A DNA stretch of 32,145 nucleotides from Xenophilus azovorans DSM 13620 (lineage in GTDB: Bacteria > Pseudomonadota > Gammaproteobacteria > Burkholderiales > Burkholderiaceae_C): contig NZ_JQKD01000052.1 of the NCBI RefSeq assembly GCF_000745855.1, positions 1 through 32,145 of the forward strand, read 5' to 3'. The notes under the pieces are model-generated. The model was given only the letters and a program-made list of their open reading frames with translations. It was not told the DNA's origin and made no database searches. Both the position numbers and the translations under genes were made by a program. This document shows positions 31,817 through 32,145 of this stretch, in pieces (within the stretch, counting starts at the first letter, position 1; the number at the start of each line of letters is the position of its first letter).

Positions 31817-32145
31817 GTATGCGTCCGGCGAAGTCACCTTGACCGCCAGTGCGTCGCCGGTGACAGCCCTCAAGCGGAAGGCGACCAGCGGTGCGGCAGC
31901 AGTTCGTCGATGCGGCTGGCCGGGTGGGCCGGCAGTCGTTCCAGCACGTCCTTGAGGTACGCATAGGGCTCGTGCCCGTTGATGCGCGCCGAGTGCAGCA
32001 GGCTCATGATCGCTGCTGCGCGCTTGCCCGCGCGCAGGCTGCCGGCGAACAACCAGTTCGACCTTCCGAGGGCGATGGGCCTGATGTGGTTCTCCACCCA
32101 GTTGTTCGAGATCGGCACGTCGCCGTCGTCGACGAAGTGCGTGAG
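31817..32145 (-). mobile_element. IS66-family element, 3' end
   Basis: The minus-strand tnpC end lies within it, and GTATGCGTCCGGCGAAGTC at 31817 has the form of an IS66 terminal repeat (these often begin GTAAGCG), 53 bp past the tnpC stop. An 8-bp target repeat would be 31809-31816 (CCGGAGAT), but the other end is outside the window. Confidence 0.65.
31870..32145 (-). CDS. tnpC: IS66-family transposase TnpC, C-terminal part
   Basis: The last 91 residues are in the window. They read DGDVPISNNWVENHIRPIAL, GRSNWLFAGSLRAGKRAAAI, MSLLHSARINGHEPYAYLKD and VLERLPAHPASRIDELLPHR, the highly conserved DDE C-terminus of IS66 TnpC, with the catalytic Glu in NNWVENHIRP. The stop is a TGA at 31872-31870. 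The frame is open through the window end; the gene normally has about 500 residues and is preceded by tnpA and tnpB. Confidence 0.92.
   Translation of the reverse strand, partial: LTHFVDDGDVPISNNWVENHIRPIALGRSNWLFAGSLRAGKRAAAIMSLLHSARINGHEPYAYLKDVLERLPAHPASRIDELLPHRWSPSA

Overview
The window looks like accessory DNA from a high-GC beta-proteobacterium, most likely in the Comamonadaceae/Burkholderiales range. This is inferred from the Tn4371-type transfer genes, the Cupriavidus-like czc cluster with czcI and a DUF4148 gene, and a Comamonadaceae-style RHS protein. It holds four blocks.

Block 1 (1-10240) is a heavy-metal island. The end of an IS5-family element (about 1-95) has cut into a small zinc-ribbon gene, of which only the tail remains. 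A ZIP transporter follows. Then comes a minus-strand two-component pair (czcR-czcS type), a divergent DUF4148 exported protein, czcI, and the RND efflux operon czcC-czcB-czcA. The kinase/regulator pair probably senses periplasmic metal. CzcCBA exports Zn/Cd/Co, with the proton-relay residues of CzcA conserved at D402, D408 and E415.

Block 2 (10303-23870) is the conjugation module of a Tn4371-family integrative conjugative element: a LysR regulator (traR), an EexN-like lipoprotein, traG, a CopG-like gene, trbB, trbC, trbD, trbE, trbJ, a second EexN-like lipoprotein, trbL, trbF, trbG, trbI and a DUF2274 gene. Most junctions from traG onward are 4-bp ATGA overlaps, so this is one translationally coupled operon. 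It ends in a strong 12-bp stem terminator at 23902-23928. A TTTTTTGT at 24159-24166 is a candidate right attachment site. Metal genes beside traR fit the usual cargo arrangement of this family.

Block 3 (24362-31682) is a polymorphic-toxin locus. A 1766-residue RHS/YD-repeat protein has a signal peptide, an N-terminal C39-like cysteine peptidase domain, an internal transmembrane plus lipobox segment, and a His/Asp-rich toxin tip. It is followed by small candidate immunity genes. Then comes a displaced second copy of the RHS core end (about 430 bp repeated) carrying a GIY-YIG nuclease tip and a DUF5076 gene as candidate immunity. The second copy has five G where the first has six, which puts its tip out of frame.

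Block 4 (31817-32145) is the 3' end of an IS66-family element with the tnpC C-terminus on the minus strand. It interrupts a short ORF.

I found no rRNA, tRNA or CRISPR array. Coordinates were read by hand, and family names are from recognition of motifs, not from database searches.
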